Shown in pieces: positions 1 through 8,061 of a stretch of DNA of 64,000 bases; within the stretch, counting starts at the first letter, position 1, and every line of letters starts with the position of its first letter. The notes below the pieces were generated by a model. The model worked only from the letters and a program-made list of their open reading frames with translations, had not been told where the DNA came from and did not search any database. A program made the translations under genes and the position numbers. The DNA lies in NCBI RefSeq assembly GCF_000427625.1, contig NZ_KE386569.1:1557073-1621072 (forward strand). Reading direction: 5' to 3'. The stretch is from Methylobacter luteus IMV-B-3098. GTDB lineage: Bacteria; Pseudomonadota; Gammaproteobacteria; Methylococcales; Methylomonadaceae.

Positions 1-794
1 CTGCCCATTTCGGTATGGGTGACATCGCCGAGGCGCACCAGCGTGCCGTTGCGATTGCCCACGACCAGCCGCCGGAAGTCCCGCTCGCGCGTCACATCGG
101 TCGTGGCGCTCAGGTCCATCATGACGTAGTCGCCCTTGGTCTGGCCCGCGCCCGACAGGTAATTGTTGGTGCGCAACACCTCGGCCACGTCATCGGCGGT
201 CACGCCCAGCGCCGCCATGCGCCGCGGGTCCAGCCAGACGCGCATGGCGAAGGTTTTGTTGCCCAGCAGCTGCGCCTTGCCGACGCCGGCCACGGCCTGC
301 ATCTTGGGCTGGATGACGCGAATCATGTAATCGGTGATCTGCGCCGGCGTCAGCGCGTCGCTGTACAGGGCCATATACATCAGCGCCGTCCGGTCGCCGG
401 TCTGCGAGGTGATGACCGGGTCTTCGGCTTCCACGGGCAGCACGTTGCGCTGGCTGGCGACTTTGGCCTGGATTTCGGCGACCGCCGCGCTCGCGCTGTA
501 GTTCAGGCGCATGTGCGCCTCGATCGTGGAGCTGCCCTGCCGGCTGGCCGAGGACAGGTAATCGATGCCGTCGGCCTCGGCGATGGCCTGCTGCAACGGC
601 GTCGTGATAAAGCCCTTGATCAGATCGCTGCTGGCGCCGGGATAGATCGTGGTGATGGTAACGACCGTATCCTCGGTTTTCGGATACTGGCGCACCTCCA
701 GCACGGCGATGGAGCGGATGCCGACCACCAGGATCAGCAGGCTGATGACGCTGGCCAATACCGGCCGCTGGATAAACAGGTCGGTAAATTTCAC
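1..794 (-). CDS. RND efflux permease, N-terminal part (cut by window edge)
   Basis: This is the first ~264 residues of a resistance-nodulation-division inner-membrane pump, a proton-driven exporter that works with the adaptor encoded just upstream. The reading frame starts VKFTDLFIQRPVLASVISL, with the first membrane helix at about residues 11-27. The porter segment follows, with family-typical stretches such as YPGASSDLIKGFI and TTPLQQAIAEADGIDYL. The start is GTG at 794-792 and overlaps the TGA of the adaptor gene by 4 bases, which shows translational coupling. The family usually has about 1,030 residues, so most of the gene lies beyond position 1. Substrate cannot be judged from this part. 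Confidence 0.9.
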   Translation of the reverse strand, partial: MKFTDLFIQRPVLASVISLLILVVGIRSIAVLEVRQYPKTEDTVVTITTIYPGASSDLIKGFITTPLQQAIAEADGIDYLSSASRQGSSTIEAHMRLNYSASAAVAEIQAKVASQRNVLPVEAEDPVITSQTGDRTALMYMALYSDALTPAQITDYMIRVIQPKMQAVAGVGKAQLLGNKTFAMRVWLDPRRMAALGVTADDVAEVLRTNNYLSGAGQTKGDYVMMDLSATTDVTRERDFRRLVVGNRNGTLVRLGDVTHTEMG

Positions 795-1885
795 GATTCG
801 TTCTCGCGTTCGCCGGGCGCGGGCCTGTCGTCGATGCGGACCGGCATGTCGTTGCGCAGTTTGACCTGTCCGGCGCTGACCACGCGCTCGCCGGCCTGCA
901 GGCCCTCGACAATTTGCACGCGGCCCCCGCGCGTTTCGCCCGTCTTCACTTGCCGGCGCTGTACCGTCAGACCCTGTTCGCCGGGCTCGACCACGAATAC
1001 GGAATCGCCGTAGGGGTTATAGGTGATAGCCGTATCGGGCAGCGTCAACACGTCCTGTTTCCGACTGGAGAGGACCTGTACGTCGGCAAACATGCCCGGA
1101 CGCAGGATCTGTTCGGGGTTGACCAGCGTCGCGCGCAGCTTTATCGATCGGGTCCCGATATCGATGAGCGGATTCATGGCGCTGATCGCGCCGTTGAACA
1201 GCTTGCCCGGGTAGGCTTGCACCGTCACGGTCATTTTCTGGCCGATAGCCAACCCGCCCAGATGCTGTTCGGGCAGCGTGAAATCGACATAAATGGGATC
1301 GAGCTTTTGCAGCGGCACGATCGCCGAGCCTTCGGCCAGATACTGGCCTATGTCGACCAGACGAATGCCAAGCTTGCCGTCAAAGGGTGCGCGGATGCGT
1401 TTTTTGGCGATCACCGACAGTTTGGCCTTGACGGCCGATTGAGCCTGGGCCAGTTGCGCACGGCTCTGATCGTAGTCGGACCGGGAGACGAATTGTTTGC
1501 CGATCAGCTTTTCGTATCGCTCAAACCGGACCTGCGCCAGTTGCGCATCGGCCTGCAGGCCTTTGAGTTCGGCCTCGTCTGTCGATGTATCCAGCGTTAT
1601 CAGCAACTGGCCTTTCCTGACCGGCTGTCCCGACTCGAAATGAATGGCCGTGATTTTGCCGGCCAGTTCGTTGCTGACGTCAATGCCCGATACCGCGACG
1701 AGGCTGCCGACGCTGGTCAAATAAGGCTGCCACTGTTCCCGCTTGACTTCGGTGACCGCCACGACGGCAGGCGGCGGCGCCTGCATCTGGCTTTGCGCCT
1801 GTCGGTCCCGATAGAACTTCCAGCCAAACAACCCGCCGAAAATCAGCACGGATAACGTAACGATAAGGAGAATTCGCTTGATCAT
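791..1885 (-). CDS. RND periplasmic adaptor (membrane fusion protein)
   Basis: The 364-residue product is a periplasmic adaptor that links an RND pump to an outer-membrane channel. A membrane anchor or signal lies at residues 3-22 (ILLIVTLSVLIFGGLFGW). A lipoyl-like half follows (GQPVRKGQLLITLD), then an alpha-hairpin rich in Gln and Ala (about 100-150), the second lipoyl half (RAPFDGKLGIR), a beta-barrel, and the membrane-proximal domain (QVLSSRKQDVLTLPDTAI). I chose the ATG at 1885 because AGGA sits 6 bases ahead. A start 11 codons upstream at 1918 is also open but has no ribosome site. The stop overlaps the permease start, so the two form an operon. Confidence 0.92.
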   Translation of the reverse strand: MIKRILLIVTLSVLIFGGLFGWKFYRDRQAQSQMQAPPPAVVAVTEVKREQWQPYLTSVGSLVAVSGIDVSNELAGKITAIHFESGQPVRKGQLLITLDTSTDEAELKGLQADAQLAQVRFERYEKLIGKQFVSRSDYDQSRAQLAQAQSAVKAKLSVIAKKRIRAPFDGKLGIRLVDIGQYLAEGSAIVPLQKLDPIYVDFTLPEQHLGGLAIGQKMTVTVQAYPGKLFNGAISAMNPLIDIGTRSIKLRATLVNPEQILRPGMFADVQVLSSRKQDVLTLPDTAITYNPYGDSVFVVEPGEQGLTVQRRQVKTGETRGGRVQIVEGLQAGERVVSAGQVKLRNDMPVRIDDRPAPGERENES

Positions 1886-1978
1886 CGATTCCTGTAATGA
1901 GTGTCCGTTGTAGCTCAAAAGCGCGAGGATTGGCTCATTATAAGTTCTAATAACTGCGCCGATTCAAGGTTTTTGTTA

Positions 1979-2090
1979 ACTGATGTACGCAGTTGCAGGG
2001 TCGAATTTACTTGTGCCCAGGAGGGTATTCGAGCCGAGACAACACTGGCGTGCCGGCATTAACAGACAGTGCGAATAAATTCGCACCTAC
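1979..2090. repeat. MITE-like dispersed repeat, partial copy 1
   Basis: An ACTGATGTACGCA end (1979-1991) runs straight into the GCAGGGTCGAATTTACTTG module. The copy closes with GTGCGAATAAATTCGCACC, a palindrome seen in the other copies near 21.6, 42.9, 53.8, 56.1 and 62.0 kb. I do not see the second terminal repeat here, so this is a truncated or diverged copy. It fills most of the gap between the RND adaptor promoter and the broken gtrA. Confidence 0.6.
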
Positions 2091-2188
2091 ATCGCATAAA
2101 ACATTCGTGCCGTTGGCCAGGAATAACCAATTTAACCAATTGATTTTTATTAAAATAAAATACCGAATGTGGCTTGTTATGTTAGCAA

Positions 2189-2567
2189 TTGACAAGGAGA
2201 CTGCCTGCCATTAATCTCAGCAACTCGATTGCAGGGAGTGCTAACACGTCGATTGGTTACGGCGTCTTTTTAATGATGCTCCTCTGGGGTAACCTGAGAC
2301 CAGAACTGGCCAATGCTGTTGTATGGCGCCGGACTGGGGGCTGCTTTCGCACTGAATCGTTTGTTTGTCTTCAAAGGCGCACTCTTCAGTCTTGGAGCGT
2401 TCGTCCGATTTTCAATCGGTTTCGTTTCCGCTTTTTCACTAAATCAGGCGATGCTGCTTTATTTGGTTAGCGTGCTCGACATTAGGCCGGAAATCGCTCA
2501 GGTGTTTGCCATGAGTACATATACCGTGTTTTTTTATCTGATTAATAAATATTTCGTTTGGAAATAA
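2189..2567 (+). pseudogene. gtrA: GtrA-family membrane protein, frameshifted
   Basis: Two frames together give one GtrA-like flippase of about 120 residues. The first frame carries SNSIAGSANTSIGYGVFLMM and ends with PELANAV. The second frame resumes with YGAGLGAAFALNRLFVFKG and finishes at INKYFVWK, typical GtrA features with four membrane helices and the NRLFVF motif after helix 2. The switch happens near 2318-2325 and one base is enough to explain it. The start is unclear; a TTG at 2189 opens the first frame. GtrA proteins flip polyprenyl-linked glucose across the inner membrane. The frame break could be a real mutation or a sequencing error. A GtrII-like gene follows, which fits an O-antigen glucosylation module that lacks GtrB. 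Confidence 0.75.
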
Positions 2568-2614
2568 AAAATATAAACCTTCGGAAGTATTTACCTCAAT
2601 CCACTCCATAAAAA

Positions 2615-4063
2615 ATGAAAGCCATTCCATTTAACCGGGCACAAACGGCAACCTTAAGAGGGTTCGACCGCATTGCGGCGGCCCTATCGCTAATTTTGCT
2701 GATCAGTGTCTATTACTTACTGCTAAATCTTAAAATATTTGGTCATGACGAAGTCCATTATTATCACGATTTCACTTTCAAGTTAAAAGAGGAAGGCCGG
2801 TGGATAAACTTTCTTCTTCATCATTGGTTGCGCCAAGTGCCATTGGCGATACATGCAGTATTGTTCGTCTGTGGCTCATGGCTAGTACTTTTTCGCATAG
2901 CAAAAAACCTCACGAGAGACATCGGATATTCGGTGGTGATCGCATCCGTTTTGCTTTTGAGTCCCCCCTATATACAGCAAAGTCTGTGGCCGGCAACACT
3001 CCTTCCTACAACCCTGGCATTATTGGCATTGAGCTGGCTCGCTGACAAGGGCGTTTCCCATAAAGTGATTTATCCGCTTGGGGGCGTCTTGCTGTTCGGC
3101 ATGATGCAGAATTGCTATTTTCTTCTTCCTTTATTTTTTCTCCGGCGGAAAGAGCTGGAGCATAAAGACATTGATAAGCCTGGATCCTATTTATTCAGCC
3201 ATTTGTTTTATTGGATTTCGGGTGCAATTGCGGGGGCTTTGTTCTCGTCTGTCGCAGTATTCATTGCTACGGGACAGGTAGGGATTGTGCCCGCGGAATG
3301 GAGACACGCCGCGCCTGTTCACGATTTGAAGAGCCTTGCTCGAAACATACTTTATGTTATCGAAAGCTTCAAAAAACAAGCTTTCCAGCTTTGGAAAAAT
3401 GGCTCTGGTAATAGTCCCTTTTATATTTCCGGATTAATTTTATTATGTGCTTTTCGCCTTCAATTCTGGCGTTCCGATTTTTCGCGAATCATCATCCTTT
3501 TGGCGGTAGGCGCTGCTTTTTTTGCTTTTTCCGTTCCATTGGCGCCGGTTATACAAACCCGAAGCTTGATAGCTCTGTCTGTGGCAATGCTTATCGTGCT
3601 GCTTGTTTCTAATCAGCCATCTCTTAGAATTCACTGGCTCAGCATCATTTTATTACTATGGACGGGGTGGAATCTTTCGATCGATGGCCGATCATATTTG
3701 AGCGAGCATAAAACCAGGACGGAATCTGTCATGCGGAAAATGCAGACTGTGCTTCCCGATCATCCCTCAAACTATGAGACTGTGGCTATTTTTGGACAGA
3801 TGGATAAGCGTTACAGGGAAGCGCAAATCTTCAATTCTCCTCCGTATACCAGGTCCATTGTTTTTGCTTCCGGTGCCAAGGATTATTGGGATTGCAGAAC
3901 AAGCAGCAAGGAATGCGATGTGTTAGCTCACAAGTTTAATCTTGCATCGAGATCCATAAATCAAGCAATCGAATTTATCGGCACAAGCGACAACGTTGCG
4001 GTTATTCTTTTAGGGGGTGGAGCAGTTCGCTACAAACCCACTGATGCATCCTCTCCCAGATGA
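2615..4063 (+). CDS. GtrII-like glucosyltransferase, polytopic membrane protein
   Basis: The 482-residue product has a short cytoplasmic N-terminus, a first helix at about 24-40 and roughly ten further helices up to residue 350, then a soluble tail of about 120 residues. The first loop carries the acidic stretch FGHDEVHYYHD and then EEGRWINFLL. This layout resembles the GtrII/oligosaccharyl glucosyltransferase type, where an acidic residue of loop 1 is catalytic. The gene lies 47 bases after the gtrA-like remnant, which supports a role in modifying surface polysaccharide. The family call rests on layout and context, not on an alignment. Base composition is lower in GC than in the flanking genes, which may point to transfer. 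Confidence 0.6.
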   Translation: MKAIPFNRAQTATLRGFDRIAAALSLILLISVYYLLLNLKIFGHDEVHYYHDFTFKLKEEGRWINFLLHHWLRQVPLAIHAVLFVCGSWLVLFRIAKNLTRDIGYSVVIASVLLLSPPYIQQSLWPATLLPTTLALLALSWLADKGVSHKVIYPLGGVLLFGMMQNCYFLLPLFFLRRKELEHKDIDKPGSYLFSHLFYWISGAIAGALFSSVAVFIATGQVGIVPAEWRHAAPVHDLKSLARNILYVIESFKKQAFQLWKNGSGNSPFYISGLILLCAFRLQFWRSDFSRIIILLAVGAAFFAFSVPLAPVIQTRSLIALSVAMLIVLLVSNQPSLRIHWLSIILLLWTGWNLSIDGRSYLSEHKTRTESVMRKMQTVLPDHPSNYETVAIFGQMDKRYREAQIFNSPPYTRSIVFASGAKDYWDCRTSSKECDVLAHKFNLASRSINQAIEFIGTSDNVAVILLGGGAVRYKPTDASSPR

Positions 4064-4103
4064 CGCATGAAGCCGGCTGACCTTATGCTGCTTCAGGCGA
4101 CGA

Positions 4104-4550
4104 TTAAATCCTGCTCGGCGCCTTAATGAGCAGCTTGTTCTCGACTGATTTCACGTTTGGGTGACGGCGCGCTATTTCCAAAGCTCTATCCATCGCCTGC
4201 TGTGAATTAACAATGCCGCTGAGCGTAACCACGCCGGCAATTGTCGTGACGTTGATATTGGACAAAGCAAGCAACGAATCGTTAAGAAGGTCAGCCTTGA
4301 TGCGGCTGGAAATAGCTGCGTCGTTGAAGTATTCCCCGGCCTTTTCGGTTTGCTCGCCTAGCGACCGTTGAGCGCCTTGCACGGTTTCACCCGCTCTTGA
4401 TGCAGCCTGATCAATCTGCCTGCCTGTCCTTTCTCCGAACCCAGGCCCATCCTGCGCGCAGCCGGGCAATGCGATCGCTGTTGTCATAATGACGAGAGCA
4501 AAAACGCCATCAGACACGCTGATTCGCCGATACACTTTTTTTGTTTTCAT
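4104..4550 (-). CDS. BON-domain lipoprotein
   Basis: The 148-residue protein has a signal segment at about 14-30 that ends in ALPGCAQ, a lipobox-like site, so it is probably an envelope lipoprotein. Residues 73-145 form one BON domain (DAAISSRIKADLLNDSLLAL, then VVTLSGIVNSQQAMDRALEI and VKSVENKLLI). BON domains bind membranes or phospholipid and occur in OsmY-like stress proteins. A coiled, Gln- and Ala-rich linker lies between the lipobox and the BON domain. It is the most downstream member of the stress island and is convergent with the GtrII-like gene. Three more BON proteins lie at 17.3, 20.0 and 20.9 kb. Confidence 0.88.
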   Translation of the reverse strand: MKTKKVYRRISVSDGVFALVIMTTAIALPGCAQDGPGFGERTGRQIDQAASRAGETVQGAQRSLGEQTEKAGEYFNDAAISSRIKADLLNDSLLALSNINVTTIAGVVTLSGIVNSQQAMDRALEIARRHPNVKSVENKLLIKAPSRI

Positions 4551-4650
4551 GGCCTAGTCTTTTCAGTCTCCTGACTATATGAATACTTGTCCATCCGCCC
4601 GCAGTAATCCTATGTTCAGGATTACTGCTTATGCAAGTCTCCTCCAAGGT

Positions 4651-4809
4651 CTAGATCGCCCCCAACAGGAGCAAAATCAGAAAAACGACCAGGATCAGCC
4701 CGAGTATTCCGCTAGGTCCATACCCCCAGCCTCGACTATAGGGCCAAATGGGAATCGCGCCTAAAATAATCAAGATCAAAACGATCAGTAATATAGTGCT
4801 AGTTGCCAT
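4651..4809 (-). CDS. DUF3309-like small membrane protein
   Basis: The 52-residue product is almost entirely hydrophobic. Two membrane segments (STILLIVLILIILGAIP and GILGLILVVFLILLLLGAI) flank a short turn, WPYSRGWGYGPSG. The Trp/Tyr/Gly-rich turn after a Pro is the signature of the DUF3309 family of tiny inner-membrane proteins. The ribosome site AAAGGAG lies 7 bases before the ATG. The family is commonly found next to BON, CsbD and DUF883 genes. Its function is unknown. Confidence 0.8.
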   Translation of the reverse strand: MATSTILLIVLILIILGAIPIWPYSRGWGYGPSGILGLILVVFLILLLLGAI

Positions 4810-4877
4810 AGCAGTTCTCCTTTAAAACGTGAACTTCAGTCCAGAAGATGGATTTCGGTTTGGAACATTACATAAAA

Positions 4878-5003
4878 TTAACGATTCATCAATCCCAGAA
4901 CCCCAACGACAATTAAATAGATAGCCACGAAATAATTTAAAAACCTGGGCACTATCAATATTAATATGCCTATTATCAAGGCCAGGATAGGTTCGATATT
5001 CAT
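4878..5003 (-). CDS. DUF3096-like small membrane protein
   Basis: The 41-residue protein contains two membrane helices, EPILALIIGILILIVP and YFVAIYLIVVGVLGL, separated by RFLN. This matches the DUF3096 family. A good ribosome site (AAAAGGAGACTGTC) precedes the ATG. Its gene lies 68 bases upstream of the DUF3309-like gene in the same direction, and the two probably share a transcript. A copy of the palindromic element lies 170 bases upstream (5173-5192). No function is known. Confidence 0.78.
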   Translation of the reverse strand: MNIEPILALIIGILILIVPRFLNYFVAIYLIVVGVLGLMNR

Positions 5004-5488
5004 GACAGTCTCCTTTTTAAGCAAGCGTTTCAGACCCAGCGCAGCATGTTCATCATCGAAAGATCAAAGTCAGTCTCGCCTGCTGACGGCTGGCACAGCT
5101 TATATTTTTACTTCTGGTTTGCATCGCGCGGGAATCATGCTCAGAAACAGTTTAGCGCCAGGATCGAATGCCGTCTGTACAATACCGCACATAGCATGCT
5201 ATTCAGGGACTGAAATTTTATAAACAGGGCCTTCATTCGGACTCGTCGGACACAGCAGGCTGGGGCTTGCATCAATTGCTGTCAGGCTTCCGGTTACAAT
5301 AGATAGACTAAAAGTTATTTATTAAAAATTCTCATAAAGTTCCCTTAAAAAGCCAGTTAGATACCGTATTGGCTGTCTAACCGGCTCAGTTGACACAAAA
5401 TTTTGAAAGCTCTCTTACTATTTAAATAAGCACCTAAGCCCGCTCCATGGCGGTTATCTCTCTGACGCCTGCCTGTTGCCTCTCAACA
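5004..5488. other. Intergenic region, no gene seen
   Basis: About 480 bases separate the DUF3096-like gene from the end of the Gly-rich protein. The only structure I recognise is the palindromic upstream element at 5173-5192. The open frame across 4966-5223 on the plus strand has no ribosome site and no family features. The stretch 5290-5440 is AT-rich. Confidence 0.5.
5173..5192 (-). promoter_or_regulatory. Palindromic upstream element (copy 1)
   Basis: The plus strand reads GTCTGTACAATACCGCACAT, 170 bases before the ATG of the DUF3096-like gene at 5003. It matches the best copy of the element (6277-6296) at about three quarters of positions. The binding protein is unknown. Confidence 0.45.
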
Positions 5489-6028
5489 TCATTCTCTTTT
5501 GATGCCACTACCACCGGGGATGGCATCTCTCATCATATTGTCACCACCGGGACCGGTGGTATCTTTGTTGATATTTTCACTGTCAGGAGCAGTACCCTTG
5601 TCTATATCCGGGCTGATACCTCTTTCACCGCTTGGAGTAGTGTCTCTGTCCATTGGATCACTGCCGGGACGATCTGTGCCTTGCTTGATTCTATCGCCGC
5701 CCCGCTCCAGTGTATTGCTGCCTTGATTGCGCACCCTGTCGTCCGTATAGCCTGGTGCCGGCTTGGTGCCTCTGCCGGAACCCTGACTTTCAGTGCCTTG
5801 AGCCATTTCCCATTTACCCGATTGTCCCTGGCCACTTCCGGATTGCATAGGCTGATTGCCCGCCCCTTGCTGTTCTCCCGCATGAGGAGGATTGCCCATG
5901 TAAATCAGACTGGCGCCGAAAACCAAAGGCAGCCAGAACTTTTTTACAGTAAATTCAACCGTATTGATATTGATAGCGGTCACTGGTTTTGTAGCTATTG
6001 TATTCGATGCCTTTTCTATAGCTTTCAT
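5489..6028 (-). CDS. Gly/Pro/Ser-rich low-complexity envelope protein
   Basis: The 179-residue protein starts MKAIEKASNTIATKP, the same leader as the two beta-helix genes upstream. A single hydrophobic segment follows (FWLPLVFGASLIYMG, about 31-45), then a 130-residue tail of short Gly, Ser, Asp, Arg and Pro-rich segments (GGDRIKQGTDRPGSDPMDRD and similar). I recognise no domain. The tail looks intrinsically disordered and hydrophilic, which is common in desiccation or osmotic-stress proteins. The same KKFWLP/KKLWLPVVFGASL segment occurs in the EF-hand protein at 15716-16033, so the two share a signal region. The promoter box lies 47 bases before the ATG. Confidence 0.7.
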   Translation of the reverse strand: MKAIEKASNTIATKPVTAININTVEFTVKKFWLPLVFGASLIYMGNPPHAGEQQGAGNQPMQSGSGQGQSGKWEMAQGTESQGSGRGTKPAPGYTDDRVRNQGSNTLERGGDRIKQGTDRPGSDPMDRDTTPSGERGISPDIDKGTAPDSENINKDTTGPGGDNMMRDAIPGGSGIKRE

Positions 6029-6074
6029 GATAGATTCCCCTATTCAAGAATATTGTAGACTTTCAATGTGATCT

Positions 6075-6090
6075 AAAAACAGTGTCTAAC
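6075..6090 (-). promoter_or_regulatory. Conserved GTTAG-N3-CTGTTTTT promoter box
   Basis: On the minus strand the box reads GTTAGACACTGTTTTT and ends 47 bases before the ATG at 6028. Boxes of the same form lie 47, 48 and 45 bases before the starts at 7636, 9402 and 15616. The fixed spacing suggests a -35-type element or an activator site. Confidence 0.5.
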
Positions 6091-6276
6091 TGCAATATTG
6101 CTTCATAGCTTGGATTTGGCTACTTACTGTAAGCGGAGATGCCGCTAATCAGGATTATAAATTCTCGCTTCAACTACCAGGACTTTATTAACGTTCATAT
6201 CGGGATCTGGATGAACGGGCATCCCGGCAAAAACACCAGGATGCACTAATGAAGATTAGTTACAGAATCTATTGAA

Positions 6277-6296
6277 GTCAGTGCGTTGCCGCACAT
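6277..6296 (-). promoter_or_regulatory. Palindromic upstream element (copy 2, best match)
   Basis: The plus strand reads GTCAGTGCGTTGCCGCACAT, with perfect arms GTGCG and CGCAC around TTGC. It lies 249 bases before the ATG at 6028, just after the stop of the beta-helix gene. Confidence 0.5.
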
Positions 6297-6304
6297 TTAT
6301 AAAG

Positions 6305-7636
6305 TCACTTTAGAATGACTTCGTTTGATCCCACATTCACATCGCCGGTAGCAGTCACAACAATGCCCTGCTTGCCTTTGTTATTGGGATCCAGCAGTTC
6401 AATATAATTTCCCGTAATCAGTATCCGGTCCGATTTAACCGTATCCTCGGTCCTGACGGGTACTTTAATGCCCGTAAAACCAAAATCCTGGGCATGCGTG
6501 ATGGTATTGTCCAGAATCTGCAGATTCGTGCAGGACGCGCAGCCGATGCCGACATTGCCGACATTGGTGACCTTGTTACCGGCAATCAGCACATTGCTGA
6601 AGGCCTCCTCGGTCGCATAGCCGGGATCGACACTGATGCCCCAGCACGTCTGCTCAGCCGCCCCAATGGCTTCAAAAACCGTATTGTCTCTAATGGTCAG
6701 ATTCTTTACGACACCATGCACCACCAGGGAGACGCCCGCGCATTTGCCGGCAACGAAAGTCGATTTAGTCAAGGTATTGTTGGAAACCGTAATGCCGGAA
6801 TTACCATTTTGAGCAGATATATAAATACTATGGTTGAATATTTTCCTGGCAAAGCCGTTATTGGTGAACTTGTTGTTGTCGATCACACAGTCATTGCAGC
6901 CGCCCAGCCAGCCCTGGCCGTTATTGTTAGTGATTGACGAGTTCCTCAACTCGATATTCTCATTGACCCGATTGGCGCCGGGATTGGCTGCATTAGCGCC
7001 CGCCGAGTACATGCCGATATCAAAGCCATCAATAATAACGCCATCGATTGTTACGAAATCCACATCGTTGAACAGGAAGAGGCCGAACCCAGTGCCCTTT
7101 CCCTTGAGTGACAGATTTTTGATGACATAGCCTTCGTCATGGTCGGCATTGCCCCCATCCTGGAAATTCAACACGCCGTTGGCGCCACTGCTGGTAATGA
7201 CCGGTAATCTAGCAGTTGTGGCGGGCATATTAGGCGGTATGTAGTCAGCGATTGTGCACGGCGCATCCGCAGCGCAGTGTTGATTGAACAATCGGGGAAA
7301 AGAGGAAGTAAACGTCCCGTTCCGGCAGAACAAAATGGCATCCCCGGCATTCAGGGCGCTAAATCTTGACATGGCAAAATCAAAGGTTGCCCATGGCTCA
7401 AAAGGTGATAAACCAGTATTAGTGTTTGCCCCATCATTGCAGACATAGAAATTCTGCGCCTGGACTGGACCGGCAAACAGGCCAAGCAACAGTAAGCCTG
7501 CCTTAACAGTAAATAGATATTGCTTTATTGTCACATCTCGAATCAGCTTGATACCGGTATGTTCAATCACATTCATGCCGATAACAGTCAATGGCTTTGT
7601 AGCTACCGTATTCGATACTTTATCTATAGTTTTCAT
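6305..7636 (-). CDS. Secreted right-handed beta-helix protein A
   Basis: The 443-residue protein has an unusual 40-residue leader (MKTIDKVSNTVATKP...) followed by KQYLFTVKAGLLLLGLFAG and a likely signal cleavage at VQAQ. The mature part begins NFYVCNDGANTNTG, a typical opening of right-handed parallel beta-helix proteins, and continues with repeated coils rich in Asn (NNNGQGWLGG, VSNNTLTKS, IAGNKVTNVG, ILDNTITHA). Such folds occur in polysaccharide lyases and surface proteins, but I see no catalytic motif. There are paired Cys residues (CNDC, CASC). A near-identical paralogue lies immediately upstream. The real start could be internal, but the leader is shared with other genes, so I keep it. 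Confidence 0.8.
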   Translation of the reverse strand: MKTIDKVSNTVATKPLTVIGMNVIEHTGIKLIRDVTIKQYLFTVKAGLLLLGLFAGPVQAQNFYVCNDGANTNTGLSPFEPWATFDFAMSRFSALNAGDAILFCRNGTFTSSFPRLFNQHCAADAPCTIADYIPPNMPATTARLPVITSSGANGVLNFQDGGNADHDEGYVIKNLSLKGKGTGFGLFLFNDVDFVTIDGVIIDGFDIGMYSAGANAANPGANRVNENIELRNSSITNNNGQGWLGGCNDCVIDNNKFTNNGFARKIFNHSIYISAQNGNSGITVSNNTLTKSTFVAGKCAGVSLVVHGVVKNLTIRDNTVFEAIGAAEQTCWGISVDPGYATEEAFSNVLIAGNKVTNVGNVGIGCASCTNLQILDNTITHAQDFGFTGIKVPVRTEDTVKSDRILITGNYIELLDPNNKGKQGIVVTATGDVNVGSNEVILK

Positions 7637-7682
7637 AGTCGTTTCCTTTATATAAAAACATTTCGAATCAAATGTAACCTGA

Positions 7683-7698
7683 AAAAACAGTTTCTAAC
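7683..7698 (-). promoter_or_regulatory. Conserved GTTAG-N3-CTGTTTTT promoter box
   Basis: On the minus strand the box reads GTTAGAAACTGTTTTT and lies 47 bases before the ATG at 7636. It is the closest match to the box before 6028. Confidence 0.5.
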
Positions 7699-7809
7699 TG
7701 CACATTGCTGCATTGCCTAGGTGTGGCCACAAAAAGCGGCATATAACTTGATGTGTACTTAGTGATGAGTCTGAGTACGCTCAGAAGATAGAATGCGGAT
7801 ATTGCTGAG

Positions 7810-7829
7810 GTCTGTGCGCTATCACACAT
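7810..7829 (-). promoter_or_regulatory. Palindromic upstream element (copy 3)
   Basis: The plus strand reads GTCTGTGCGCTATCACACAT, 174 bases before the ATG at 7636. TGTG and CACA form the outer arms. Confidence 0.48.
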
Positions 7830-8026
7830 AAGGCATCTTTATGCCTAACCGATGTTGTATAGCAATTTTGAATTCAGATGGTTTTAACGGAGTATTCCGG
7901 GTAGACAATTCCTGAATCGGGTTTCGTGCACCTGACGGGCAGATACTGCGAAAAAACCTCCCTGTTTTTTTCACAAATTTCGATCATTCCCGCTGGAACT
8001 GCCGTACAAGGCGCAAGAACAGATTG

Positions 8027-8058
8027 AAAAAGCTCCCGCCTGGCATCAGACGGGAGCT
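8027..8058 (-). terminator. Rho-independent terminator of beta-helix gene B
   Basis: AGCTCCCG (8031-8038) pairs with CGGGAGCT (8051-8058) across a 12-base loop. On the minus strand the stem is followed by TTTTT, directly after the stop at 8062. Confidence 0.85.
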
Positions 8059-8061
8059 ATC

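Noticed and set aside
190-912. Long minus-strand frame over the RND genes
   Set aside because: It is Arg/Ala/Pro-rich, has no family features and overlaps both the RND permease and adaptor frames, which are clear.
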